Shown piece by piece: positions 45,240 through 56,749 of a stretch of DNA of 64,000 nt. The translations under genes were made by a program, and so were the position numbers. The stretch is from contig CATIUR010000004.1 in the NCBI GenBank assembly GCA_949592205.1, positions 98,503,837 through 98,567,836 of the forward strand, given 5' to 3'. The DNA comes from Helichrysum umbraculigerum (lineage: Eukaryota; Streptophyta; Magnoliopsida; Asterales; Asteraceae). Each line of letters opens with the position of its first letter. Positions within the stretch are counted from its first letter, which is position 1. Under the pieces are notes generated by a model. It was not told the origin of the DNA, made no database searches, and saw only the letters and a list, made by a program, of their open reading frames with translations.

Positions 45240-45267
45240 CCCGCAAATCTTGCGGGTTATGATCTAG
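45240..45267 (+). mobile_element. Helitron 3' terminus
   Basis: Stem CCCGCAA (45240-45246), loop ATC, stem TTGCGGG (45250-45256), spacer TTATGAT, CTAG (45264-45267), then T. Same design as 20799-20826, including the GCGGGTTAT-ATCTAGT ending, so both belong to one Helitron family. Confidence 0.85.
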
Positions 45268-45519
45268 TTACGTTTGAAATGATAATAATAATTTAAAAAC
45301 AAATAAGATTTTTCAACTTAATTGCTAAACAATAAATTGCTAAGTGCTTGCTCTCAATTTGGTTATTACTCGACGTCATCACCGATCACCAATATCAAGA
45401 GGTAATGATCATCCAATTTTTAATAGATTAATTTCTTTTTTATATCAACTACTATTATTATATTATATTATATGATGATTATATTAATGTTATGTTTCTT
45501 GTACTTGAACAAACTAGGT

Positions 45520-46852
45520 ATGATTGACTTAAATGAAATACCTGTGGAGGAAAACTCTATAAGTTTTAAAGACGAAGGAAGTGATATCGAAGAAGAGGGT
45601 GAAAACAAAAGTGTAGATTTAGATGAACCATTTGTTGGTCAATGTTTTTTAAGTGAAGAAGAGGCTTTTGCTTTTTATCAAAACTATGCTAGAAGGAATG
45701 GATTTTCTATTTGTAAAGGAAGGTTTGTGAACAAGAATGGAGAAAAGAGTAGACGAGACTTCTTTTGTCATCGTTACGGAAAACCGAGACCTAAAATGGT
45801 AGATTACTCAAAAAAACAAAGAAATCGGGGTTGTACAGTTTGTGAATGCAAGGCCCACATGCGCATATCATTGAGGAGAATTAATGCAAGGCCATTGGTT
45901 ATTTCAAAATACAATCTTGCAAACAATAAGCATGTTACAGGCTTGTATAAGGTAAAGTTATTTTGGGTACCGGCTTATCTTCGTGAGTTCTTTTTTGGTG
46001 GTATGACAACTACTGGAAGATCGGAAAGTATTAATGCGTTTATAAAAAAATTTATATCTTCTCGTACATGTCTACGTGACTTTATTAGACAAGTAAGTAG
46101 TCATCTTTAGTTGTATATGTTCATTTTGTGTCAATTAATTCTTTTTAGTCATGATTAGTTATTGTTTAATGTACCTTTTTAGGTTGATGTTGCAGTAGAA
46201 GATGTTCAGCAAAAACAAATACATTATACTATGTTGCAGAAATATAGGGAGTCGTATTTGAGATCAGTTTCACCATTAGAAGAACAAGGTCATCGCATTT
46301 TAACTCCATCTGCTTTTAAAAAATTCCAAGAGCAGTTTGGTCTTGCAATGCAATATTCGGCTGAAGGAATTCAATATTCGGGTCATGAAAAGAACACCAT
46401 CAACTTTATTGTCAAACATCAGAAAGCAACACGATGCCATTATGTGGCTTGGGATGGTAAGGTGGCTAAGTGCACATGCAAAAACTTTGAATTTGTTGGC
46501 ATTCTTTGTCGCCATATTTTAATTGTATTTATTCATAAGGGTTGCTTTGAAGTTCCTTCTACTTATTGGCATCCACGATGGAGTCGCAAAGATTCTCAAG
46601 TTGATGAAACATGTTCATTACACCAAGAAGCAATTCTTGTCGATTTAAACACTTCTAGCAATGATGAGGTTGTAGTTGATGCGATTGATTTGGTTCAGTG
46701 TCCTATTAAATCCAAAACCAAAGGACGACCCAATCAAAGGAGGATATAAAGTGGAAAGGAAATGGCAAAACAAAGGCGTTGTGGACTTTGTAGGGGTTTG
46801 GGTCACAAGATTAGCACATGCAAAGAAAGAAAACGTGATGTCTCTCCGCAAG
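45520..46852 (+). pseudogene. FAR1-related (FRS/FHY3 family) gene with internal deletion
   Basis: The likely start is ATG 45520 (MIDLNEIPVEENS), right after an acceptor-like CTAG, so a 5' UTR intron is possible. Exon 1 (to 46092) has a FAR1 DNA-binding domain (AFAFYQNYARRNGFSICKGR … GCTVCECKAHMRISL), then jumps at about KHVTG/LYKVK (near 45945) straight to the end of the MULE-type transposase domain (GGMTTTGRSESINAFIKKF). The catalytic core is missing. Intron 46093-46182 has GTAAGT…TTTTAG ends and preserves Q|VDVAVEDV. Exon 2 has a SWIM zinc finger (CTCKNFEFVGILCRH). After TAA at 46747-46749 the same frame continues into a CCHC knuckle, CGLCRGLGHKISTC. A hAT element follows. FRS proteins are light-signalling transcription factors derived from MULE transposases. 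This copy cannot encode a full one. Confidence 0.8.
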
Positions 46853-47049
46853 CAAGGGCGGAACTATGTGTAGACCAAGGAGGGTGGTGGCCCCCCCAAA
46901 CATTTGGGTCGTTAGTGTAATATTTATAATATTTGAGGGATAAAAAAAAATTTATACTATACTTGCCCCCCCAAAATTACAGCGATTAGGCGATTAAAAA
47001 TTTCATTTTTTTAGGAAACCCAACCGTCTCCACAAACCGCAATCTTCTT

Positions 47050-49359
47050 TGTAACACCCCCAAATTTAATGATTTGCGGAAGCATACTTGGGTGTTACTA
47101 ATCAATATACAAAGCACAAGATATACAGTAAACGACCTCTAAATGAGACGTTGTAAAACGATTTCATTGAAATAAATGTTTGAAAACTTAATGTTTTCGT
47201 ATACAAAAGGTAGTTCCCTAGAGTCCACGCGTATGGCGGGAGATTCTATTACATAATCAACATGTAAAAAAGATAATGCTGAGAATCTCCGTTAATGCAG
47301 TTTAGTTGAAATCATGCGACTCTAGCTATGTCCTGAAGTAATCCTACTCCGTCTGTGTACCTGACAATACATGCTAAAAGGGTCAACACGAATGTTGGTG
47401 AATCTCACAGGTTTGTAAGTAATATCAGTTTTGAACACAAGATTTCATCAGTTGTACCCGCAGGCGTAAATCAAGTATTTGCAATCCTGCAAATGTAAAA
47501 TATGTAAGTTATACCGTTGCCATGAGGCTCATAATCGAAGCTTAACCCGTAAGTGATAAGTTGCTCCCGTGACATGCTCGTAACTGAGCAAGCATAAGTA
47601 ACGAATAATAGTCGCCCGTTTATACAGAACGGTTCGTGGTAGCGCTACTACCTCGGGCGGGGAGGGTCATTTCCCTAATGGATCCATTAACTAGTGTTCG
47701 CGCTTAAGTCCATAACTAACGATATATGATGGGGAGACTTCAGTGAAAAGTAAGTAACTCATGCAATCCCGTATAGTAAAATGTATGGTTCGTACTTGTG
47801 TTCAAGAAAAGTAAGCAATGTATCTCACCCCGTATGTAAAACAGTAAAAGTGGGGCTGTAAGACTCACTTGAGCCTTTGCAAGTTACGTTTATACAATAA
47901 ACGAGTAAGTAATATAAATCCGTAGGTTCTCCGAACCCGTAATCCTTCAAATGCCTAAACACATAAGGTCATGTAAGTAGATGTCACGCAAGACCACCTA
48001 GAATTGTTGTACACAACTAGTATGCCCGATGTTTGTTTAAGTGATCGTAATCGTTTGTCCTTATAAAAACATGTTTGACCCGTTGGTGACGGTTGGTAAT
48101 AGTCAAAGTATTATCATTGTGTTTGAGGTGTTATACTTAAAAGTGTATTCCAAAGTGTTTTATAAGTCGTATCGTGTAAGTGTTTGAGGTTGTACGAGTT
48201 TGACACTTGGTGTAAAAATATTTTGACATTTTTGTTTTTGGCGACACTTAGCTAGTGTCGCTATAGGCGACACTAGTTAGGCGACACTTGGTGAGTGTCG
48301 CTAGATTTCCGATTTTCAATAAATTGGTGACACTTGATTAGTGTCGCTATAGGCGACACTTACGAATTTTTGGCGGCACTAAGGGAGTGTCGCTAAGATA
48401 AAACTGGTTAAGTAATTCAGCGACACTTAAGTAGTGTCGGTATAGGGGCGACACTTAGGCATAGCGACACTTAGCTAGTGTCGCTAGTACTGTTTTTGGC
48501 ACACTAGCGACACTTACAACTGTTCGCCGGAATTTGGGCCGAAAACGAGTTTTCCGGCCACCGTTTGGTCTAATACTTTTACCCAACCCATATTTGGACA
48601 TTTTGAACATAAACAAACAAGTTTCATGTAAAAATAAACGAAATCGGAGAGTTTCGGGTTTTTGTCGGAAACTTACGCGGTGTCGAAATGGAATTCCGAA
48701 AAGATGAAGTTGTAGATCGTAGCGTGGTGGTTCTTTTTCCCCAAAGGAGCTTGGTGATTTGTGGTCGTTTAGTGGTGTTATTTTGCGTTTTTAAGAGATG
48801 GTGGTTTTGGTGATTTTTGAGAGAAAAGGAGGAAGAAAGAGAGTGAGGGAAAGAAATGAGAAAGAAAGTGGGAGGAGATGGGGTGTAGGTGAAAGCCTCA
48901 CCTCACTCAGTCTCCATTCCGTGCTCCGTGTGGTGTTCGTTTTCTCCCTTATTTAATCGTTTAAATATTTGTTTTACGCGTTTAATATTTATTTAGAACG
49001 TGAATATTTATTAATCATTTTATTTGAGTTATTTTAATTTATGAAGTGTAATCCAGTTTAATTTGCGCGTTTTGTCATTTTTAAATAGGGTGACACGAGA
49101 CAACTTGGAAATATAAGTTAAAGTGTCGTCAATAATGTTTTTATAATTAAATCAAAATGTTTCACCAACGTCCAAGTATAATGAATCGGGCTCCGTCCGG
49201 TTAATTTGTACGATTTATCTAAATCGTGTAAGTACACATATATATAGAAATCACCTTATATATACAATTAGAGTCTGTAATTAGTCCCATTACATACTAA
49301 TTACAACTAGTTACAAGTAATCAGGCATGATTAATTATCCTAATTAGGCAGGTGTTACA
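47050..49359 (-). mobile_element. Solo LTR nested in the hAT element, 2310 bp
   Basis: Begins TGTAACACCCCCAAATTT and ends GGCAGGTGTTACA, with a perfect TSD TTCTT (47045-47049 and 49360-49364). It shares the GTGAATCTCACAGGTTTGTA and GGGGCTGTAAGACTCACTTG blocks with the TR-GAG LTR. A CT-rich leader on the minus strand (about 48810-48900) gives sense as minus. No coding sequence. Confidence 0.93.
48238..48515. repeat. GCGACACT/AGTGTCGC inverted-motif array
   Basis: Repeated GCGACACTTAGCTAGTGTCGC-like units in which GCGACACT and AGTGTCGC face each other across 4-10 bases, so each unit can form a hairpin. Around ten motif pairs. It is in the same LTR position as the arrays at 3937, 9502, 14125 and 18648. 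Confidence 0.88.
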
Positions 49360-49435
49360 TTCTTCTCCAAGGGCTTCCAACAATTTCTTCAATCAATTCA
49401 ATCAATCAGGCAGATGCGATACATGCTTTTCTTCA

Positions 49436-49774
49436 GGTATTTTTTTTTTGAAATTTGATGTTAAATTCCCATCCATGTTACACAAGTACACAATTAGTTC
49501 ATCATAATTGTTTTATGTTCATGTGATCGTTCTGATTGGCTATTCAATATTGAGTTCTATATTTTGTTATTAATTTCGATCCTAGTACAGTAGTAGCTAT
49601 GAATTTTGGAGTTAAAGTTATTACTCTTATAGGTTTTGTGTTTGATAATTGAGATTTGATAGAATGATAGTTTATAATAAATTAATAAGTTCATTGTTAC
49701 AAGTGTTCAACTGTAAACTGTTGTCTGCTAAATGCTAATTGTGTTCATTATTATTTATTTTTTTTTGTTTTCAG
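49436..49774 (+). other. Probable 5' UTR intron of the hAT transposase gene
   Basis: CAG|GTATTTTTT donor near 49436 and TTTTGTTTTCAG acceptor ending 49774, just before the ATG at 49783. AT-rich between. Confidence 0.5.
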
Positions 49775-49782
49775 GAGTTATT

Positions 49783-52250
49783 ATGGAAAAGCAGGCACCT
49801 ATTACTTTATTTTTTAAGAGAAGGATTGATGATACAACAAACAACACTTGTCCGATCATTGATATTCAAAAAAGTAAGCGCTGCAAACCGTCAACAAACG
49901 AGCATGAGCAACAACAAAATCAACCAGAGCCACCTGTTTTTGAAGCTTCAAGGCCGAATATAGAAGAGATGGACCCTAATTATTTGGAAAGAGATCATGG
50001 GAAGCGAAAACAAATATGGAATTATCCGGTTGATAAAAGGGAACAAGTAAGACGATCTTATTTGAATAAGGGACCTTTTCAGATTCATTTGGAAGAGTAT
50101 CCTGCTAAAGGTTCATCTGCTCATGCCCGTAGGTTTCGATACTCGTGGTTTGGTATATTCCCTAATTGGTTAGAGTATTCTCCTACAAGAGATGCCGCCT
50201 ATTGCTTTCTTTGTTACTTATTTTGTGACAAACCAGCTGTGCGTAAAGGTTCTGATGCTTTTAATGTTAAAGGATTTAACAAATGGAAAAAAGTTAATGA
50301 TGGAAAACGATGTGCATTCATTAAGCATATTCGGAGTTCACAACATAAAAATGCATTAGCATTTAGCGAAAATTTGTTGAATCAAGCTGGACATATTGGA
50401 AACATCTTAGAGAAGCAAAGTTCAGAGTTAGTCTCAAATAATCGTCTACGATTGAAAGCTTCAGTTGATATAGTTCGTTGGTTGACATTTCAAGCTTGTG
50501 CTTTTCGAGGGCACGATGAATCTGCTAATTCAAGAAATCGTGGTAATTTTCTTGAACTGTTGAAGCTTCTAGCATCTTATAATGATGAAGTTGCCAAGGT
50601 TGTTTTGGAGAATGCTCCTTATAGTTCAAAGTATACTTCAGGATTAATTCAAAAAGAACTTTTAAATATAATAGCCAATAAAGTTCGAAAACAGATTCGT
50701 AGTGAAGTTGGAGATTCTTACTTTTGTGTCATGGTTGATGAGTCACGTGATGAGTCCAAAAAAGAGCAAATGGCCATAGTTTTGAGATTTGTTGATACAA
50801 ATGGGGTCTTAAAAGAAAGGTTCATGGATTTGGTGCATGTTCAAGATACTTTAGCAATAACTCTTAAAAACAATTTATGGGAACGACTTTTGCATTATCA
50901 GTTTGATACTAGTAAAATTCGAGGTCAAGGTTATGATGGGGCTAGTAACATGAGAGGGGAATGGAACGGTTTAAAAGCTCTTGTTCTCAAAGATTGTCCT
51001 TATGCGTACTATGTTCACTGTTTTGCTCACAGATTACAACTTGCTTTAGTTGCAGCCTCGAAGGAAGTTATCCCGGTTCAACAGTTCTTCACAAAGCTAA
51101 CTTCTATTATAAATGTAATATGTGCTTCTAGTAAACGTCATGATGAATTGCAAAAGGCGAAGGTTGTTGAAATAGTACGCTTATTGGAACTTGGTGAAAT
51201 TGAAACGGGTAGAGGAGCAAACCAGGTTGGGACCTTAAGACGAGCAGGTGATACCCGTTGGGGTTCCCATTTTTCTTCAGTTTGTAGTTTGCTTGCAATG
51301 TTTAATCCTACTCGTGTTGTTCTTAAAGGAATACTTGATGATGCATCTTGTTCTCTTCAACATGGAGATGCTGATTCGGCTTACTGTTATACAAAATCAT
51401 TTGAGTTCGTGTTGATTTTACACTTGATGAAGGAAGTATTGGGGAAGACTGATATTCTTTCTCAAGCTTTGCAAAAGAAATCCCAAGATATTGTTAATGC
51501 CATGGATCTAGTTTCAGCAACGAAGGAAAGTCTTAATGAATTAAGAAATAAGGGATGGGATTCTTTACTTGCACAGGTAAAAACATTCTGCGAGAAACAC
51601 GAAGTAGATATGCCTAATCTGAACGCTCTATACAAGTCTAGTCGATATCGCCCTCGTCAACAAGATAATCATGTTACTTTTGAACATTATTATCGGGTTG
51701 ATGTTTTTATTAGTACACTAGACAAACAGTTGTTAGAGCTGACCAATAGATTTAATGATCAAGCTATGGAGTTGTTAACTCTTAGCTCTACTTTAGTTCC
51801 AAAAAAGATTCGAAAGTGTTAAATATTGATCATATTTGCTCTCTTGTTGAGAAATACTATCCTGCAGATTTTACAGAGCAAGAAAGGAACCGATTGAAGT
51901 CTGAGATGGAGCTATTCAATATTGAGATGCCAAAGAACCCAAAGCTAAGTGGTGCATCAACTCTTGCTGAAGTGTGTAGAGGTCTTGTGGAAACAGAGAA
52001 GCGTGAGAACTATAATCTGCTGGACAGATTGATTCGACTGATCTTGACACTCCCTGTTTCGACCGCTACAACAGAGAGAGCATTTTCTGCTATGAAAATA
52101 TGCAAGAATCGTCTTCGCAATAGGATGGCAGATGAATTTCTAGCGGATAGTTTGGTGGTTAACATGGAACGAGAAATTGCTGAAACATTAACTTCGGAAT
52201 CTGTTATTGATGAATTTAAAAGGCTTAAAGGTCGTCGAGCCGACTTGTAA
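49783..52250 (+). pseudogene. hAT transposase (ZnF-TTF, DUF4371, hAT dimerisation)
   Basis: Start chosen at ATG 49783 (MEKQAPITLFFKRRIDD), after an intron acceptor. Order: TTF-type zinc finger (about residues 115-200; YCFLCYLFC … FIKHIRSSQH), DUF4371-type catalytic region with DDE-style acidic residues in VMVDESRDES and GQGYDGASNMRG, VHCFAHRLQLALVAAS, and RRAGDTRWGSHF. The C-terminal dimerisation domain lies in a separate frame from about 51816 (LPVSTATTERAFSAMKICKN). The frame breaks at a run of six A near 51801-51806, where LVPKKIRKC-stop replaces LVPK-DSKVLNIDH. A one-base loss or two-base gain would explain it, so this may be a true lesion or a sequencing error. It is otherwise complete, near the usual 800 residues. 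It would act in the nucleus on the terminal repeats of its own element. Confidence 0.88.
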
Positions 52251-52370
52251 TGTTTTTCATCTTCGTTTATGTATGACTATGCTGATGCTTGTTTTGTAAT
52301 GAACTACACTTTAAAATTTTGAATGTTCATTGTTTTCGCCCCCCAAGAAAAAACTTCAAGTTCCGCCCCT

Positions 52371-52440
52371 GTAAGCACAGTTAGGAGTCATAGTTCAGGG
52401 TATGCTTGATTACTTTTCTTGTGAGTGTTATTAAGTGTCA
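52371..52440 (+). pseudogene. Tail of the FAR1-related gene beyond the hAT element
   Basis: After the hAT right end, codons STVRSHSSGYA then stop would continue …RKRDVSPQA from the left flank. The serine-rich tail is plausible but too short to prove. Confidence 0.35.
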
Positions 52441-52500
52441 TTTGGAGAGACGGGTGCCTCTCGAAAGCACACCGACTTTGTTTTCGTTTTTATAATTTAT

Positions 52501-53761
52501 CTAGTAAGTTGAGTGAGTTCTATCAGTGTCATACCTCGAAGGGGATAGCAAGTTCATTATAATGCGTTTAATTTCTTCTAAACCTTTAGGTAGTCTTCGA
52601 ACCTCGTCAAAGTACGGTTCTTCGTAGCGATTGATGTAATCGTAGTCATCCGGGAATCGATGGGCATGACGAGGATTATCAGGATCCTTACTAAAACAAA
52701 AATGTAGGATTCTAGCAAAACAATACAGATCCCACCCTGTTAGGAATAATCAGAAAAGGTGAGAATACTAAAGACCTTTAAGTGTATAACCAATCTCAAA
52801 CCACCCATTAAGTTAAAAATATATGTATACTTACCTTTGTATACATGTCGGTCATCATTGTTCAAGTCGTCACGATCTACAAAGTTACTTAATCCCGATA
52901 TTTTGGCGACTTGATCTTCGGCTACCATGATATTGTGGGGGTTGAGGTTAGTATGGTAATAACCCTTCTGATGTAAATGTTATGATCCACATATGATACC
53001 CTGTAGTTACAAAAACACGGATAGTAATGATTTTTGAAAAGGTCTATAAATAAATGACTATTATTTAATACATGTACATAATAAAAATACCTCACAAAAG
53101 GTATCCACCATGTCCCAGATATATCATCGGATATTATATTATGATGTTCAACTAAAGAACCTTTACATTTTGCAAAGGCCAGCTTGTAGTGACCTTCATA
53201 TGAATCGATGTCATAGAGCCTCAAAACATTTTCGTGATTGTTTGTTTGCAGAAGACAGTTATATAACCTTGAGAAGCCGGGCCTTTTGGGAATGATTTTC
53301 ACTGCTACGTCGAGTCTCCCATATGAACCAGTATATACAGTGGGTTTCATACTCAACGATATATGCCCTTGTTCTATTTTTCGAGCCGAGGAAATTGAAT
53401 AATCGACTCATATATCTTCAAGTGACATATCACGAATTGATCGGATTTTGAGGCTCTTACGGACCTTTATGTATCCGTCTATGTCAGCTGATTGGATTAA
53501 GGGCTTAGGATGTAAGTTAACAGAGTTTTCCTCAATAGCGTAGAAGGCTTCATACATAATAAACGTTAAAGTTGAGTGACGTGTCCCAACTATGTAACGC
53601 ATTTTATCTATAAAAATATAGTAGTCGCCGCCTATTGTTGCACGGTCCAAACTAAAGCATCTCTCACGTTTAGTTGAGATGGACTTCTTGAAAAGTGCTA
53701 AGAGTATTGCTAAGATTTTTGCTGTTAATTTTCGCCTCCTGAAAGAAAAAAAAAGGGGCAA
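52501..53761 (-). pseudogene. IRE1-like protein kinase pseudogene, intron-containing
   Basis: The minus-strand frame from 53761 starts MPLFFSFRRRKLTAK, runs to a stop at 53408-53410, and continues in frame as ISSARKIEQGHISLSMK… and a kinase N-lobe: VAVKIIPKRPGFSRL (VAVK lysine), NNHENVLRLYDID and KLAFAKCKGSL, like the N-lobe of IRE1. After an intron (about 53001-53090), exon 52835-53000 contains GYYHTNLNPHNIMVAEDQ then VAKISGLSNF, where the catalytic HRDLKPxN loop is degraded to HTNLNPHN and DFG-like DMG is SGL. Intron 52737-52834 has GTAAGT…AACAG ends. The last exon 52501-52736 (GWDLYCFARILHFCFS …) ends at a stop. No RNase (KEN) domain follows. Missing catalytic residues, at least two stops and the lost RNase make it a dead copy. 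Plant IRE1 itself is an ER-membrane stress sensor. Confidence 0.6.
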
Positions 53762-54257
53762 TATATGTTTTTAAGATTGATTAAGACTGATTATCTAGGT
53801 TCTATCAATACAAGACACCAAACTCAACTTAGCACACCATTAAAGTTGCAACAACTCATTTTGGAATTTGCGAATAAAGTTGCATCCTTTCCTTCAAGGG
53901 GTGTTCGGATAATCGATTAATAAGAGTGTTCGAGTAAACATGATTATATTCTACTCTTTTATCTGTATGATTGGAAAATAACATAAACTTTTGTAGCATG
54001 AAAACTAATTAATAAGATAAATGTAAAAATTATTACCCCGAACGCCCATTTACTTGTACATAACTAGTAGATGCAGGCTTGCAGCCAAGCCCAATGCATG
54101 TAACATTTACTGACATTTTGACTTCAAAAGTCAAAACAAACCATTTGTTTTTCATTTTTGAACTCTGTAATAAAGTCCAATTTCCCGACTGAAAACCTAA
54201 TAAGTACCATTTTATCATATTCAGTGCTAGCAGTTCACAATAAATTAGGGTTAGTAG
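53762..54257. other. Intergenic, no gene seen
   Basis: AT-rich. Could hold upstream sequence of the kinase pseudogene. No motif I can support. Confidence 0.5.
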
Positions 54258-54719
54258 CAGGGCCGTCTTTGAGGGTGGGCGAGGTGGTCGACCGCTCAGG
54301 GTCTCTAAATTTCGAGGGCCTCCAATTTTTCCCCAAAGTAATGTGATATGTAATATATATGATGATTACATAAGAGATTGACACATTTTTTATTTTGAAC
54401 TAAGAGATCTTTGTTAATAACTAGATTTAAACTAAATATATATTTGAACAAATATATAGGTCAACTGAATGGTCTAAAATTGAAAACTTATATTGACGTG
54501 TTAGAGTTTGACTAAAAGAGTTAATAACTAACAACTGAGATTTGAGAGAATAAGTATCAGAGAAATAAATATGTAAAAGAGAAATAAATAAATTATTTAA
54601 AAATCGGATCGTTAAGAATCAGTTTCATCGAACCTTTATCTCAACATCTAGTTATAGGGTCTCATGTCCGTAACACGACAACTTTGTCCAGGACCTCTAA
54701 AAGTTCAGATACGGCCCTG
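54258..54719. mobile_element. hAT-like MITE, 462 bp
   Basis: The left end CAGGGCCGTCTTTGAGG and right end …TTCAGATACGGCCCTG are inverted repeats (CAGGGCCGTnTnTGA). GAGGGCCTCC and AGGTCCTGG subterminal motifs also mirror. The interior is AT-rich and non-coding. No convincing 8-bp TSD (GTTAGTAG against ACAGACAC), so it is probably old. Confidence 0.75.
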
Positions 54720-56682
54720 ACAGACACTAAATATTGGGGATTAATAAAAGAATATATGATCGATCATATTCATAAGGATGATGATGATTTATAGCGTACA
54801 ATCATACGTGGGTGGTTTTACATAATTACATGTGTTAATTTTAATATGTCATGAGAAATGTGATTATCATTTATACTCGGTTACGAAAAATCAACAAAAA
54901 ATAGTTAATATATCGTGAGAAATTGGCTAGAATTTGGCTACTATATAAGGGTTAATTAAACGGGTCGATAACACATGGGTCAAGATTAGTTAGGTTCTTC
55001 AAAGAGGTCCACAAATTTGCAATCCCAAAAAACAATGAGTTCCACGACCTTACACAACATAGTTGGGCCGGCAGTATTCGTTTGTTATATAAACCCATGG
55101 GCCATACCCACGTTTTCGATAGTGGTTACTGGTTATTTGGTTAAGCTTATTAGCAAATTTGCTTAACTTGTTTTTTAAGTCTCAAAGCTTTTAACTTTAG
55201 TGAGAGCTAAGTTAATTAAAGTGCAGGTTTAGAGTGTATTGTCTTGTTTCTGAAAACATTTGTTAAGTTATCTAAAACGCTTATAAGTATCTACTATTTT
55301 TTCCATAAAGTTATATCTTTGTATGCGCTAATATTGTTCCAAACTGATTACTTACAGGGTAATTAAAGGCCGTTTTATCTACTTTGAGCTATATAGTCAT
55401 GGACTGATCGCCTTGGATTTGCATACGCTAACATTAAATAAACAGGAACATGATTCATCAGAACTATTACTCGATGAAGCCAGATCAATATCAATATCAG
55501 TTGGTAGGAGAGTGCTAGTTAGTTTGATTTATCTTACCCGCGATCGACTTGGAAAGGTCCACATTCGGGCGAAATAATGAGAGATCAACTTTTTAAGTAT
55601 TGCCATGATACTTGAGCAACAACGCTCGTCGTAAATGCTATGATATCTTAAATTTAAATGTAAGGTTCTTGAAATTTTGACATTATTACCCGGCTAGGGA
55701 CTTTAACTTGTATTACATATATTGGTTCTAGCACGGTGTATGCAATAAAATTATTGTTATTTCTCTAAGAGCATAGTTGCATCAAATCCAACCAACTAAA
55801 ATTCTAGATCGTATATTTAATCTAACGAATTCATGTGTAATGATGCTTAAAGATATTTATTACATCTCACTCGTTTTCTATGATTTGATTCGAATCAACA
55901 GGATATCCTAGAGCTTGCATGCATCACATTTTGTACCATTTACGACTTCTTGACATTATTACTTTATGCAATATTTTTTAGTACATTCTTAGATTAGATA
56001 AATTGCTAATCGTTATTACTTGAAAATTTTGGAAAAAAAAAAACTCCGTAAGTTTTCTAAGTAAATAAAAATGTTTTCTTCTTCTCTCCGTGTTTGGAGA
56101 CAGAAATAATGAATGATCGGAGATGGTATAATCTCCAATAATGAATGATTGGAGATGGTATAATCTCCACTTTTAACACCATTTACATTTGGGTAATTAG
56201 TATATGGGTGCAATTTCGAGTGACATGTGACTTATAGAGAGACAAAAGAGGCAGACAGAATAGTTACATCTTAAGATAAGTTTGTAGAGATGCAATGTTG
56301 TTAAAATGAAGTTTTGTTAGAATGGAGACAGTGTTTACAAGATGTATTTTTAAGATGCAATGTTGTAATGATACAGTGAATTTGTGTCGTAGATAAAAAA
56401 TTCAAGAGTTTAGATTGCTTGTCCATTCTGCCCTTCTAAGCCATATTTCTCTCTAATCTCATACCTAACTACGTATACAAATTTCGAATAATAATTTTAT
56501 TTAGTATATCAATTATTATTATAGACATATATTCCCTCGGTGCCATAGAGTTTCTACAATCAAATTACACAAAATTTAAGGAAAAACATAATCAAAACAT
56601 TGTACGTATGAGATAAAAATGAAATTTTACAATTACTATTTGCACAGTTTTCTAAAAATCAATTTATATAAAATAAATAATA
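54720..56682. other. Intergenic, no gene seen
   Basis: AT-rich. The only structure seen is a 32-bp tandem duplication at about 56105-56168 (AATGAATGAT[C/T]GGAGATGG … TATAATCTCC), whose GGAGAT…ATCTCC parts are self-complementary. Confidence 0.6.
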
Positions 56683-56699
56683 GATCAATTAGTAAAGTT
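56683..56699. repeat. Target-site duplication of LINE B (left)
   Basis: GATCAATTAGTAAAGTT, identical to 63894-63910. Confidence 0.97.
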
Positions 56700-56749
56700 G
56701 AAAATGATATTGAAGAGGTAAGGTAATTTCAACAAGTAGACGGCTAAGT

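Larger units (their letters stand above)
39162..45267 (+). mobile_element. Probable gene-capturing Helitron
   Basis: The left end candidate TCTCTTTAATATTAAAAGAG is a near-palindrome typical of one plant Helitron group, followed by a leader with ATGTGTTAGC and CTTAGCCTCCATGTGATTAGC. The exact first base is uncertain by some bases (an A|TC also occurs at 39139-39141). The right end is a CCCGCAA/TTGCGGG hairpin with CTAG|T. The interior has no RepHel helicase but carries intron-containing fragments of an aconitase and of MECR, so it is non-autonomous. That both ends belong to one element is inference. Confidence 0.6.
46856..52370 (+). mobile_element. hAT transposon (ZnF-TTF type), about 3.2 kb without its LTR insert
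   Basis: Terminal inverted repeats: GGGCGGAACT at 46856-46865 and AGTTCCGCCC at 52359-52368, with CCCCCCCAA-type subterminal motifs on both sides. The flanks GCAAGCAA and GTAAGCAC give an imperfect 8-bp TSD (6 of 8), as expected for hAT. It carries a transposase gene (49783-52250) and is split by a solo LTR at 47050-49359. It lies in the FAR1-related pseudogene, whose frame appears to resume beyond 52371. Confidence 0.78.

Noticed and set aside
54258..54719. 8-bp TSD for the hAT-like MITE
   Set aside because: GTTAGTAG and ACAGACAC do not match, so only the inverted repeats support the call.
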